Shown here: positions 33,444 through 42,795 of the stretch, one piece after another
Position numbering within the stretch: the first letter of the stretch is position 1
Layout: each line of letters begins with the position of its first letter
Source: Vitrella brassicaformis
Taxonomy: Eukaryota; Sar; Vitrellaceae
Assembly (NCBI GenBank): GCA_001179505.1
Contig: CDMY01000241.1
Span: forward strand, 109,099 to 151,893
DNA length: 42,795 nt
Direction: 5' to 3'
Notes under the pieces: generated by a model
Databases searched by the model: none
What the model was told of the DNA's origin: nothing
Seen by the model: only the letters and a program-made list of their open reading frames with translations
Program-made: the position numbers and the translations under genes

Positions 33444-36378
33444 TCACTTGGCCACCAGGTCAACCTTTAGCCAATATTCCTCCCTCTGATTCAGCTCACA
33501 CGACCCACTGGTCATGGTGTAGAGTGCCTTGAGGTCTTCAAAGCACTCCCACGCCAATGACCGGAGGTCCCCGAGCGCATCTATCTGATCCTCCCCCTCC
33601 AACTCATCCTCAGCTATCCGTGCAGCAAAGTTGACATGCACTGGGCGGTATATCGACACGAACTGCACAAGCGACCGCACCACTGCCTTGCCGGACGCGT
33701 CGACCCATAACCCTAGATCCCCCCGCGAGATGCGTGGGCAGCGCAGACGCCACTCCGCAGGCACACTGTCGGGCCATGCATTGGACGCAGGAGGCTGCCA
33801 AAAGGCGACCATCTCCAAGTGCGTCACAGAGACATACGACAGCAGCTCACAAGCCAGAGCTATGCGAGACAAAGAGCGGAACCAGACAAGCACCAGACCC
33901 TCCAGCCCGCCCACGAGACGACTCAGCTTAGAGGGGGCAGAAGGTAGGTCAGAAAAAGGGAGAGTCGGAAAAAACACATGCAGCTCCCGGACCGCCGGAA
34001 AGCGGCGACTCAGCGCATGGTACCCCTCCCCCTCCCACTCCCTGTCACCGATCAGCCACTCGGGGATGCTGTCGACCACGGCCGAGGCACTCGCGCCCTC
34101 CTTGGCCTGGATGGCCAAAGTGCTGGCCTTGGGGAAGGTGAGCTTGTCACGCCAGGTCTCGTGGAGTGACTGGGTCCCACCCAGCTTCAGTGTGGCCTGA
34201 TCAGGTCACAGACACACACACGCACACACGCACACAGAGAGGCGCAACCAAAACACATGCTGCCCTGTCCGGATCTCTCTCCCTCCCTGTATTGTCTGCC
34301 CGCTCCTCACCGTTTTGGTCTTGGCTATCAGCTGTCGTGCAATCTCGCCATAGAGGCCGCCGGGCGCAGGAAGGGCACTCGCAGCGTCGCTACTGCAGTC
34401 GAGCGCCAACCCGTCCCAATCTGTCTTCCACTCGAGGTCGCAATTCGCCTCCGAAGCCCATCTACCAAACGCCCGACGTCGGCAACTCCTTGCCCGTACG
34501 CCACACCGATCGACGCACCACGCACCGAGAACGCCAGCCTCTTCGGCACATCTGGCACACAAAGAATGGAGAAACAAGGCCGATGAGCCAGCCGCTTCGT
34601 GGTCCGACACAGCACAGCTTTCGGCCTAATCACCTACCCTTGTTCTTCGGTTTGCTCCAGTGCTGGTCGAGAGCCTGCTTGAGGTCATTGAGGCGGGGGA
34701 CGAACTGGTCCATCCTGATCGTCATGCAGGTTATGGTGGTGATGTGGGGGCAGTTGCTGACGGCGGTAATGAATCTGGCCCAAGTGTCGTCGTCAAACGC
34801 GATGGGCTTGGTCTCTATCCGCTCAATCTTGGGCGCCCCCTCGAGGACGGACACGAGGGATCTCGACGCCTCGGGATACCCGTAGCTGTGAACGCAGACC
34901 TCGAGATTGGTGAGAGCGGGAAGGGCCCAACGACGGATGCTGCAGGCAAGCACAGCAATGTGATAATGTGATCAATGGCTGTTGTATGCATGGCTGTTGT
35001 ATACCCACCTGACGTATTGGAGCCACAGCTTGGATTGGATCCCCATGTCTGTCAGCTTTGGAAATGAGATCGGGTCCCCCGGGGCACGCGCGTTGCTCTC
35101 ATCAAGGGAGATGAGCCAATTCGACGTGTGCAGCTGCTTGAGTGTCGCCCTGGATGCCTCGAGGCACGCCCCCACACACGGCACCACACTGTGCATCTCG
35201 ACATAGGCAGTTCGGATCTTGCCCTGCACACCCGCATACACGCGCACATTACCACCCGACCAACAGATGTCACCAGGTGTTCCATCTCACCAGGTGTTTC
35301 ATGTCCTCCAGCCTCTGGATTTTCCCGTAGACGCCTTCTTCGTTGGCTGTCACGCTGAAGTGCCGGAACACGCCGAAGGTCTCGTCAACGGCCTTCTGTC
35401 GGGTCTCCCTGTTGACCTTGGGCAGCCTGGCGGCCGCCTTGGCGGTGGTGAGGAAGGACCCGAGGTGACCCATGACGCCCTCAGGCAGACCCGGCAGACA
35501 CGGACGGCCATAACCCTGACACACACAACACCACAGAAAGATGATGAGGCACCTACGGCAACAGACAGAAATGGTGATGTGTGTGTGTGCCACCTGTGAG
35601 CTTCCCCTTTGCTGCTGTGTCCCTCCCGCAGCACCACCAACACTACTCGAGCCACCTGAAGGCAACACACACCACCAGACAGCACAATCACCGTCGCGAT
35701 GTCTGCAGCCACCGGTGGGCGGGCGGTGTCGTGCGCACCTCCACTACTCGCAGCAGCTACGGCTGCTGCCTGGCTGGTGCCAACGCGCGAGCGCTTCCCA
35801 TCACCAGTTGACACCTGAGCACATGAGCCGGCCCGCCTGTGGATGCACTGACGTGTGTGTGTGTTTCCACTGACCGCTTTGCTGTGCTGTGCCGCCTTGT
35901 CGGTCTCATCCGAACTCTCAGACACACCGGGGGGTCGGTCGTTGACATTGTACAGCCACCGGAAGCCCTTGCCGTCGCCATCCTTGCGCTGACATCCACA
36001 CAAATGCACAGACAAGCAAGAACGTGACTGCTCTGTTTGCGTCTTCTGTTGGTCGTTCCATGCTCAGGTGTGTGTTGTACTCTGTTGTCGGGATCTGCAA
36101 CAGCTCATTGCTGAATCTCGAGTCGGCGTCTGAGAGGGTCTTGAGCACATCGGACAACCGGTCAATCAGCGATACGCAGGCCTGTAAACAGTACACAGAA
36201 ATGAGTGTGGGCAGATGGCTGCACGGAAGCGTCTGTGCTGACCTGTGTGTCGTTGCCGGCATCAGCTGGTACCTTCAGCTTCGCGGCCTCACTACTCGCG
36301 GCTATGTGAGAGGCGACCTGCACAGCAGAGCCAACACATAAGTGCTGCAGCATAGCATGCGGAAGACCCGCCATCCCT

Positions 36379-36417
<39 letters not shown>

Positions 36418-36600
36418 TTCTCTCACCGAGTGTATCTGATCTATGACATCCCGCAGGCTGCCGTCGCCCTGCCCACCTGAGTGCATTACACCAGCACCAC
36501 ACACACAGAAGGCATTACACTTCAGTCGACGTGTGGTTGAATGTGTGTGTCATCACCGACCTCTTGAGGGCGCCGGGCCGCCATCGCTACTGATGTCCAT
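33444..36600 (-). pseudogene. Type B F-box-like/leucine-rich gene, copy 2, probably broken
   Basis: Exons as in copy 1: 36600-36561, 36476-36427, 36317-36243, 36181-36068, 35988-35875, 35814-35739, 35655-35594, 35515-35291, 35223-35009, 34939-34638, 34551-34311 and 34196-33444. The F-box-like motif (LPGLPEGVMGHLGSF, then KVNRETRQKA) and leucine-rich region match copy 1, and the C-terminus (ALYTMTSGSCEL...KVDLVAK) is complete. Two lesions appear. The donor after 36068 reads CTGAGC where copy 1 has GTGAGC. Exon 34551-34311 is 241 nt against 242 in copy 1, so GVADV and FGRWASEANCDLEW lie in different frames. Between these, 35988-35594 encodes Gly/Ser/Gln-rich sequence in place of the beta-like domain. 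Alternative splicing or sequence errors could rescue it. Confidence 0.72.
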
Positions 36601-37128
36601 CGGGAGGACACTATCAACCACCTGCACCAAATGAAGAGAGAGGGAAAGACGAGATGGGCGCCCACCCGTCCGTTTGTGTTCACTGGTCAGGTGATCGCAG
36701 CCTCCATGCCGACACGTCAGATCCACCTCAGATAACCATAAGATCTGCAACACACACACAGGTGCACAGGCGTCAGGGAGGAACCGTGCTCGTGAACTCA
36801 CGTGTTGTCATCGGTGGCAACGAACCAAATGGGCGCTGAACACACCTGTAGCCGCACACCTGATGGATGCATCTTATCCACAGGGCCTGGCCTCTAGGGT
36901 AAAAGGGTAACAAACCCTTTAGCCCCTCAACCCTCTGGCTGCCAGATGGCTGTCCTTCCTCCGTGAGTGTTGTGGCTTCTTTCGGTTCGTTGCGCAGCCC
37001 TCTGAGGCGAGAAATGTCCTCCTGGTGATCTGAGTTGATGAGCATTGAGATGAGAAGGATGGATGACTGGATAGAATGTACTCTGTGCCTCTGGCTTTCT
37101 TGTTTGCAGTCCTTTTCCCTACCCTAGC
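36601..37128. promoter_or_regulatory. Divergent promoter between type B copy 2 and type A copy 2 (right arm)
   Basis: Mirror of 29000-29543: shared blocks include GTGTGCGGCTAC, GGTTCGTTGCCACC and GGAGGCTGCGATCACCTGA (read on the minus strand). At 36893-36936 it carries CTAGGGTAAAAGGGT and AACCCTTTAGCCCCTCAACC, telomere-like units in both orientations that are absent from the left arm. A TTTGCAG before the A start may be a 5'-UTR intron acceptor. Confidence 0.5.
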
Positions 37129-38614
37129 ATGGCGGCTGCAGCGTCATCTTCATCCGCTGCTGCTGCCGCCGCCCATGTAGCCGACTTACCTCACCCACCC
37201 GTGAGTGAACTGCACGCACAAATCCATCATGTGCCAGGCATCACTATGGCTCTCTGCTCTCTTTTTGTTTCCTTTTACTCATCAGGCGACGTCATCATCG
37301 GATCGGGACCGCCCCACCGCCAGCCCTCCGCCCCTCTCGTCCACTGTGATCAGCAAAGCGGCCCACTCTGAGCCCACCAGACGGGCACTCCTCTCAAAGA
37401 TCACCGACACCAACCAGCACGTCGTGCTCCAGTGTGTCAAGGAGGAGATCGACCGCCTGATGGCCGACAAGGGCCTCAAGAACGTCATCACCCTCTCCGC
37501 TGACCTGACATCGCTCAACCTGCTGCTGGACCTGGTGTACATCATCCAGCAGAGCGGCGAGTGGGCGGAGACGGTGCCCATCATCAGAGTGGCCAAGCAT
37601 CAGGGGCGGGGAGGCGGGCAGTTGCCGATAGAGCTGGGCAGTGCTGATGTGGAGAGGGTGGGCAGCCGGGCGGTGTGTGAGGGGCGGTGTGAGGCACTGC
37701 GGCAGCTCTCACTCATCCAGCGCCACATCGGCATCCCGCTCGAGCGCGACAGCAATGGCTTGGAGCGGCTGGGTGGGCGTCGGCTGACCATCCGCCCACT
37801 GCTGACCCTGCCGGCCAACCACCCCTTCCGCAATGGATACGACGAGGCCAACCCCGTGTGTGAATATCATGGTGAAGAAGGGAGACAAAGAGGGCTGTGG
37901 GCAAGGGGTCACTTGGTTGTGCGCGTGTGTTTGTTTGCAGGTGCTCACTTTCTGTCAGTTCGCGACGCTGTGTTGTGTCGGTGAGAAAATGAGCAGAATG
38001 ATACACACGAAGACATTGGCTGCGCCGCTCTGCCGTGATGTGTCTGATCAGGATGGGTTTTGGAGGGTCGAAGGTCGTGGACCAGTGTGTTACCTTGTAC
38101 AACGATACCGCCCGCTACAACCGACTGGTCAGTCACACCCACACACCCACACACACACGATTGCCTCGCCAGCTGCCGACTCACTCATTGTCATATCTCC
38201 CTTTCTCTTCAGCGGCAGCTCGCCAGGCAGCCGCCGCCCATCTGGGGCTGCCACACCATCAGCACCATCCACTGGGCAACACTACAAGCCTTCGACAGAA
38301 TAATAGTGCTGCATGGCGACCAGCCGGACCACACCTTCACGGCGCACATCTACATCCAAAGCTTCACCCCCAATGCCGAGGCCCGCCTCTTCACGACAGA
38401 GCGGCCGGTGGATGGCAAGGAGGGGGCGGCGTTGCTCCCCCAGACAGTGAGGGTGGTGCATGAAATGATGCGGGACGCTGCCGTGGTGGCGTTCGGCAAC
38501 CGGCTGGCCATAGCTCTCCCCCCAGCTGCTGGTGATGATGGTAGTGGTCAGGGTGGCGAGCAGACTTCAGGCAAGCACAAGAAGGGGCGGCACACAATGA
38601 AGGGGTGGTTGTGA
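37129..38614 (+). CDS. Type A family protein, copy 2 (unknown function)
   Basis: Exons 37129-37200, 37286-37871, 37941-37980, 38052-38127 and 38213-38614 encode 391 residues. Starts MAAAASSSSAAAAAAH. The core matches copy 1: ISKAAHSEPTRRALLSKI, LTSLNLLLDLVYIIQQSGEW, PIELGSADVERVGSR, RCEALRQLSLIQRHIGIPLE, MGFGGSKVVDQCVTLYND, PPPIWGCHTIST and IIVLHGDQPDHTFTAHIYI. Compared with copies 1 and 3, the end carries an extra ~30 residues after FGNRLAIAL. A GC-type donor (TCAG|GCAAGC) at 38571 would skip the stop and splice in frame into 38638-38733 and then the 38807-39668 exons; see findings. Confidence 0.8.
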
Positions 38615-38817
38615 AGGCTTGTGTGGCTGGGTGTTAGGTCCTGCTGTGGGTGCTGCTGCTGCCGCCTCGTCGTCAGCTGCAGCTGCTCCACCTGCTGCAG
38701 GTGCGGCGGCGGGCTCCCTTTCGCAACACAATGGTACACACACACATCTACACAACACGCGGCACACAAGTGCACCGGTCGTTCACCTCCTTGTCCACCA
38801 CCGCAGGCGGTGATTTG

Positions 38818-39668
38818 ATGGGCATAGACAGCGGTGGCGGCCCGGCATCCTCTGCAGGTCTCACAAGCCGCGCCTGATGGACAGCTTCCGTGTGTCATGC
38901 CTTGTGTGACCTGATTGTGTGGTACCGGTGCAGATGGGCAGGGCGGCGGGGCGGGTGGCGGCGGTAGCTGCGGCGGTAGCTCCCGTGACCTTCTGCAAAA
39001 GATACGTTCGATGCGTTCGGTGAGAGGAGGAGAACAAGGCTCAACACACGCAGCATTAGAGATGTGAATGTGTTGGCTTTGGCTTGCAGGTCGCCTCTCA
39101 GTTGGTGTCTGATCTTGACGTGGCAGAGCGCATGATCGCCTCACAAGCTGACAGCACACTGGTTGGCACGAAACACCACATAGCCGAGCAGCCGTCTTCT
39201 CTTGCCATTCGTGTGTCCGTATGTTGCCCGCAGGATGGCGCGTCGCTGGCCGGCAGCCTGTCTACTATTCTGGCGGAGATGACCAAGCAGCTGGCAGAGA
39301 TCGCTGACCACAACTCACAGGTGAGGCTGCAATGACACATCGATGAGACACACACATGCGGCCGACACACAAACTCAGGTGGACCATTCATTTCATGTGT
39401 TCAGGTGCCTATTAGTGTCCCTTTGGTGTCTGATTACGTGTCGTCATCTTCTGCCGCCCCTGCTGCGGCCGCCTCAGCTCCTGCTGCTGGTGGTGCTGGT
39501 GGTGATGGCAATCGTGGCGAGAAGGGCGAGGCGGCCGCATCATCGGCATCGACTGGCGACGATGGCGGAGAGGGTGAGATGGCGGCCGACGACAGACGGC
39601 GGCAGAGGCGGCGTGGCGAGCAGACGGCGAAGGCCGCAGATGGCGGCAGCATGATGGGGGACGAGTAG
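38818..39668 (+). CDS. Type B N-terminal paralog, short (or 3' half of a fused A-B gene)
   Basis: Exons 38818-38857, 38934-39019, 39090-39161, 39234-39320 and 39405-39668 encode 182 residues. The first exon (MGIDSGGGPASSA) is 40 nt long like the first exon of both type B copies (MDISSDGGPAPS). Next come GGSSRDLLQKIRSMRS and VASQLVSDLDVAERM, matching SLRDVIDQIHS and VASHIAASSEA of type B. The helical exon (GASLAGSLSTILAEMTKQLAEI) corresponds to VSLIDRLSDVLKTLSD. The last exon is unlike type B: Ala/Gly-rich, then basic (DDRRRQRRRGEQ), ending MMGDE. The F-box-like and leucine-rich parts are missing. The intron after 39161 is optional, since the frame is also open across it. Confidence 0.65.
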
Positions 39669-40229
39669 CCGACATCACATACTTGCTGACTGACGATTGT
39701 GGTTGCGGAGGGAGAGAGGGAGGGAGGCGCTGTATGACTGATCCAGTGAGATGGATGGATGGATGGAAGAGTAAACAGAGAGCTGATAGACAAGCAGAGG
39801 GGAGGGAGGGAGGGAGGGAGGGGTGGCTATAGTGATGGATCCACTCACACTGGATGGTGGCGTGATGCGTGACGTTGGTGGATGTTGTGTGTGTGACGCT
39901 CGACGTGTCTGTGAGATGCAGTGGATCATCTGCAGTGCTGGCCGGCTCACCATTTTCAACTCCAAACTGCAAATGGCATCGGTTCAATCCTCCACTTCTC
40001 TTTGCGAGCTCTGAGCTTGCCGCGAGAAACGAATGCTCTGGAGCTTGTAGAGCTTGTTTGGCGCTCACTGCTTTCACTGGAGTGCCCTGCGATGAGAAGC
40101 TTCCACTGAGAGGCCGTACTCACATCTGAGTCGGTGAGCATTCAGATGAGAAGGATGCTGGAGGGATGTGACGCAATGTGTGCCTCTGCCCTCTTGTTTC
40201 AGGCGTCTGTGTTTGGCCAGCGCGGCGCC
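39669..40229. other. Intergenic stretch upstream of type A copy 3
   Basis: Contains GGGA repeats (about 39712-39726 and 39799-39821) and GGATGG repeats. The last ~130 bases resemble the 5' flank of the other type A genes (GATGAGAAGGATG...CTCTTGTTTCAG), consistent with a duplicated promoter and a possible 5'-UTR intron acceptor. Confidence 0.5.
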
Positions 40230-42010
40230 ATGGCGGCTGCAGCCTCATCTTCATCTGCTGCCGCAGACTTGTCGCAGCCACAGGTACGAGTAGCCCATTC
40301 ATTCACTCATTCACTCATTTGGTTGATTGGTTGATTGGTTTCATCCATCCATCCATCAGATGCTGCCGTCATCCCACGAGCGGTACAAGACCGGCACTCG
40401 TGTGTGGATGGTGACAGCCAATCGGGAGAAGGGCCAACAGGTGTACGTCAAGGCCGACGTCTACCGCACTGAGGAGACCGGCGGACGGACGAGAGTGTCC
40501 ATGAGGGAAGTGGAGGGGCGAGAGGACTTCACTGTGGTGGTGCCGCACCAGGCCACGGCATCGCCGCATGGCCATCAGGTAGGCATTCTGATGTGCCCAT
40601 TGGTCTGGTGGCTGCTGCAAGATCCACCTTGTGTGTGTGTGTGTCTGTTGTGGTGTGTGCAGATGCATGAGGGCTTCACATTAGTTGAGAGGGCGCCTCG
40701 GAATCAGTCCGACGGCGACACGGTACACACACAGACACACAGACAGCCACAACCACACAGACAGCCACGCACATATCTCTCAATCTGCCGCCTTTACCCT
40801 CAGGCCGGCCAGCACGTTGGCCTGTTCGACCTGCCACCGGACGTCGAGCGTGACGTCGTCTTCGCTCTGCTTGGCCCCGATGGCCTCGCCGGCCTCCGCC
40901 GCACCTGCACACTCGGCAGCCAGCGAGTGTCGGAAGCCTATGTCAAGACGCAGATCGATGCACAGCTCGTCGCCAAGGGCCTCAAGAACATCCTCAGCTA
41001 TGACCTGCCATCCGTCGGTCATCTGCTGCGGCTCCTGCACATCATCCAGCAGAGCGGCGAGTGGGCGGCGACGGTGCCCATCGTCAGGGTGGCTGTGCAT
41101 CAGCGGCGGGGAGGCGGGAAGTTGCCGATAGAGCTGACCAGTGCTGATGTGGAGGGGGTGGGCAGCCGGGCGGTGTTTGAGGGGCGGTGTGAGGCGCTGC
41201 GGCAGCTCTCACTCATCCAGCGCCACATCGGCATCCCGCTCGAGCGCGACAGCAATGGCTTGGAGCGGCTGGATGGGCATCGGCTGACCATCCGCCCACT
41301 GCTGACGCTGCCGGCCAACCACCCCTTCCGCAATGGATACGACGAGGCCAACCCCGTGTGTCAGAGTGATGGTGAGGGGGGAGGGGGCAGAGCTATGCGA
41401 GAGAGACCATTGGGTTGTGTGTGCAGGTATACGTAATGAGTCTGCGTCAGTTCGCGACGTTGTGTTGGATAGGTGAGAAAGGGATGAGCAGAATGACGCA
41501 CGAAGACATTGGCTGCGCCGCTCTGCCATGATGTGTCTGATCAGGATGGGCTTTGGAGGGTCGAAGGTCACGGACCATCGTGTCCAGCGGCACGATCCCA
41601 CACGCTACAACCGACTGGTCAGCAAGGAACACACGACTGCCTCACCAGCCGCCCACTCACTCATTGTCATCTCCCTTTCTCTTCAGCGGCAGCTCGCCAC
41701 TCAGCCGCCACCCATCTGGGGCTGCCACACCATCAGTACCAACCACATTCGAGCACTAGGAGACTTCAACCGAATGATACTGCTGCACGGCGGCCAACCA
41801 GACGACACATTCGAGGCACACATCTACATCTACATCTCCTCCGACACGTCCTCCGACCTGGCCGACGTCTACCTGTACACGACGGAGCGGCCGGTGATTG
41901 GGGTCGGAGCCGCCAGGTTCCCCGAGACAATGAGGGTGGTGCGTCAGGCGATGGGAGCCGACGATATACAAGTGGCGTTTGGCAGCCAACTGGTCGTAGA
42001 GGTAGACTAG
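40230..42010 (+). CDS. Type A family protein, copy 3, carrying a type B domain and an F-box-like motif
   Basis: Exons 40230-40283, 40360-40578, 40663-40722, 40804-41371, 41427-41472, 41545-41617 and 41687-42010 encode 447 residues. After MAAAASSSSAAADL comes the beta-like domain otherwise found in type B (RYKTGTRVWMVTANREKGQQ ... VYRTEE ... SMREVEGRED). An F-box-like stretch follows (GLFDLPPDVERDVVFALLG, then LAGLRRTCTLGSQRVSEAY). The type A core is next: LHIIQQSGEWAATVPIVRVA, PIELTSADVEGVGSR, RCEALRQLSLIQRHIGIPLE, MGFGGSKVTDHRVQ, PPPIWGCHTIST and MILLHGGQPDDTFEAHIYI. From the IIQQSGEW segment to about 41360 it is nearly identical in DNA to 37129-38614. The protein is thus a chimera of the two families. 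Function unknown; an F-box role is inference. Confidence 0.8.
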
Positions 42011-42795
42011 AACAACTCATCTCTCAAATGCCGACAGTACAGACAGCCTTCCTGTCTGTCTGTCTGTCTGTCTGTCTGCCCACGGCAGCAGATGGCAGGC
42101 AAGCAGGCAGGCAGGTGTGTTCGAGAGACTGACGGATGGATATCTTGGTGGACGGTGTGTGTGCGTGCGTGATGGGGCGGAGTGGGTCGTGGCGTCCTTC
42201 AGTGGGCTGACAGAATTCATGTGTGTGGGGGTGTCGTGTCAGTGACGGATTTTCTAATACAACGGGATACAATGAAGGTTCTCTCCCCACACACATATTC
42301 ACCAACACGCGACACACACACCAATCCCATTCGTCTGTTGACAGATTGTCAGGCGCCGAACTAATGGAAAGGGCCTCTTGAACACACACGCATATAAATC
42401 ACACACATCTCGACTCACATCCACAAACTGCTGGTCAGTCGGAGGAAGGACTTCACAGCAGGGACAGCAATCAGAACAGCCAGCCAGACACAAAATAGCC
42501 TCGGCCGTCACTCAACCGACCTGGTGGCTGTGTTGCCGGTGGTCGGCCGCCGGGGAAAGGCCGAGACAAGAAGGGGCAGCGGGGAAGAACGATTCAGGCC
42601 CCACACACCATCAGCTTGGTTATGAGCAAAACAGCCGACAGAAGTGTCAACACATGCGGACCATCCATCCATCCATCCAGCTACCGATGCACACAGACAG
42701 ACTGTACAAGCGCAATACGTGCGGCCACCCGCCCCTCCCCTCCCCGCCCAGCCGCCCGCCCACTGACTCACTTGGCAGGCCAGCTGCATGGCAAG
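42011..42795. other. Intergenic stretch at the end of the window
   Basis: 3' flank of type A copy 3. A (CTGT)n run (about 42052-42078) is followed at 42090-42113 by (CAGG)n-type sequence. The rest is TG/CA-rich with no supported gene. A gene starting beyond the window cannot be excluded. Confidence 0.5.
42052..42078. repeat. (CTGT)n microsatellite
   Basis: About six to seven CTGT units, 42 bases past the stop of type A copy 3. Similar runs occur near 25558, 20331 and inside several introns. Confidence 0.9.

Larger units (their letters stand above)
33444..38614. repeat. Right arm of a large inverted duplication (B-, A+)
   Basis: Mirror image of 27553-32685, with the same gene order, divergent arrangement and exon boundaries. 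Together with the spacer the structure spans about 11 kb. Arms are nearly identical only in patches, which suggests either an old duplication with later gene conversion or uneven selection. Confidence 0.8.

Noticed and set aside
27553-38614. Long-terminal-repeat or DNA-transposon explanation for the palindrome
   Set aside because: No transposase or reverse transcriptase frame and no terminal repeats were found; the arms consist of ordinary intron-containing genes.
38567-39159. Minus-strand frames of 66-203 codons opposite the short B paralog
   Set aside because: Low-complexity antisense of Ala/Gly-rich exons; no homology to anything else here.

Overview
The window looks like nuclear DNA of a unicellular alveolate alga. 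A photosynthetic chromerid close to Vitrella brassicaformis is my best guess; this is inference, since no rRNA or plastid marker is present. The grounds are GC-rich coding sequence, many short GT-AG introns whose 3' ends are often (TG)n runs followed by CAG, dense genes on both strands, a secretory signal followed by a transit-like region on one protein, and GGGTTT-rich (TTTAGGG-telomere-like) stretches between genes. Most genes had to be spliced by hand. For every intact multi-exon model the exon lengths sum to a multiple of three.

0.4-12.95 kb holds conventional genes: an 11-exon glutathione reductase (-), an intronless ankyrin-repeat protein (-), a 15-exon gene for a secreted or plastid-type protein with four tandem NTF2/SnoaL-like domains (-), and a small helical-repeat protein resembling organellar RNA-binding HPR/RAP proteins (+).

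13.7-25.5 kb holds two divergent paralogous genes of an unknown leucine-rich family (13752-16568 - and 17013-19959 +) and a shorter third member (24286-25508 +). Between them lie a nucleoporin-like FG-repeat protein ending in a coiled coil and a RING finger (20647-23553 -), and a 68-residue tail-anchored protein resembling Sec61-beta (23679-23961 -).

26-42 kb is a young, rearranged gene-family cluster. Type A genes (27553-28999 -, 37129-38614 +, 40230-42010 +) and type B genes (F-box-like plus leucine-rich; 29544-32484 +, 33444-36600 -, N-terminal copy 38818-39668 +, relic 26104-26472 +) form a large imperfect palindrome. The block [A- B+] at 27.55-32.69 kb is mirrored by [B- A+] at 33.44-38.61 kb around a 0.76 kb spacer. 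Parts of the arms, introns included, are nearly identical, yet the two B copies carry different lesions: a nonsense codon in one, a lost splice donor and a frameshift in the other.

The points most worth follow-up are the FG-repeat/RING architecture with a 6-nt microexon inside the RING finger, the four-domain NTF2-like protein, the palindromic cluster with domain shuffling, and a frame-consistent A-B fusion through a GC-AG intron.
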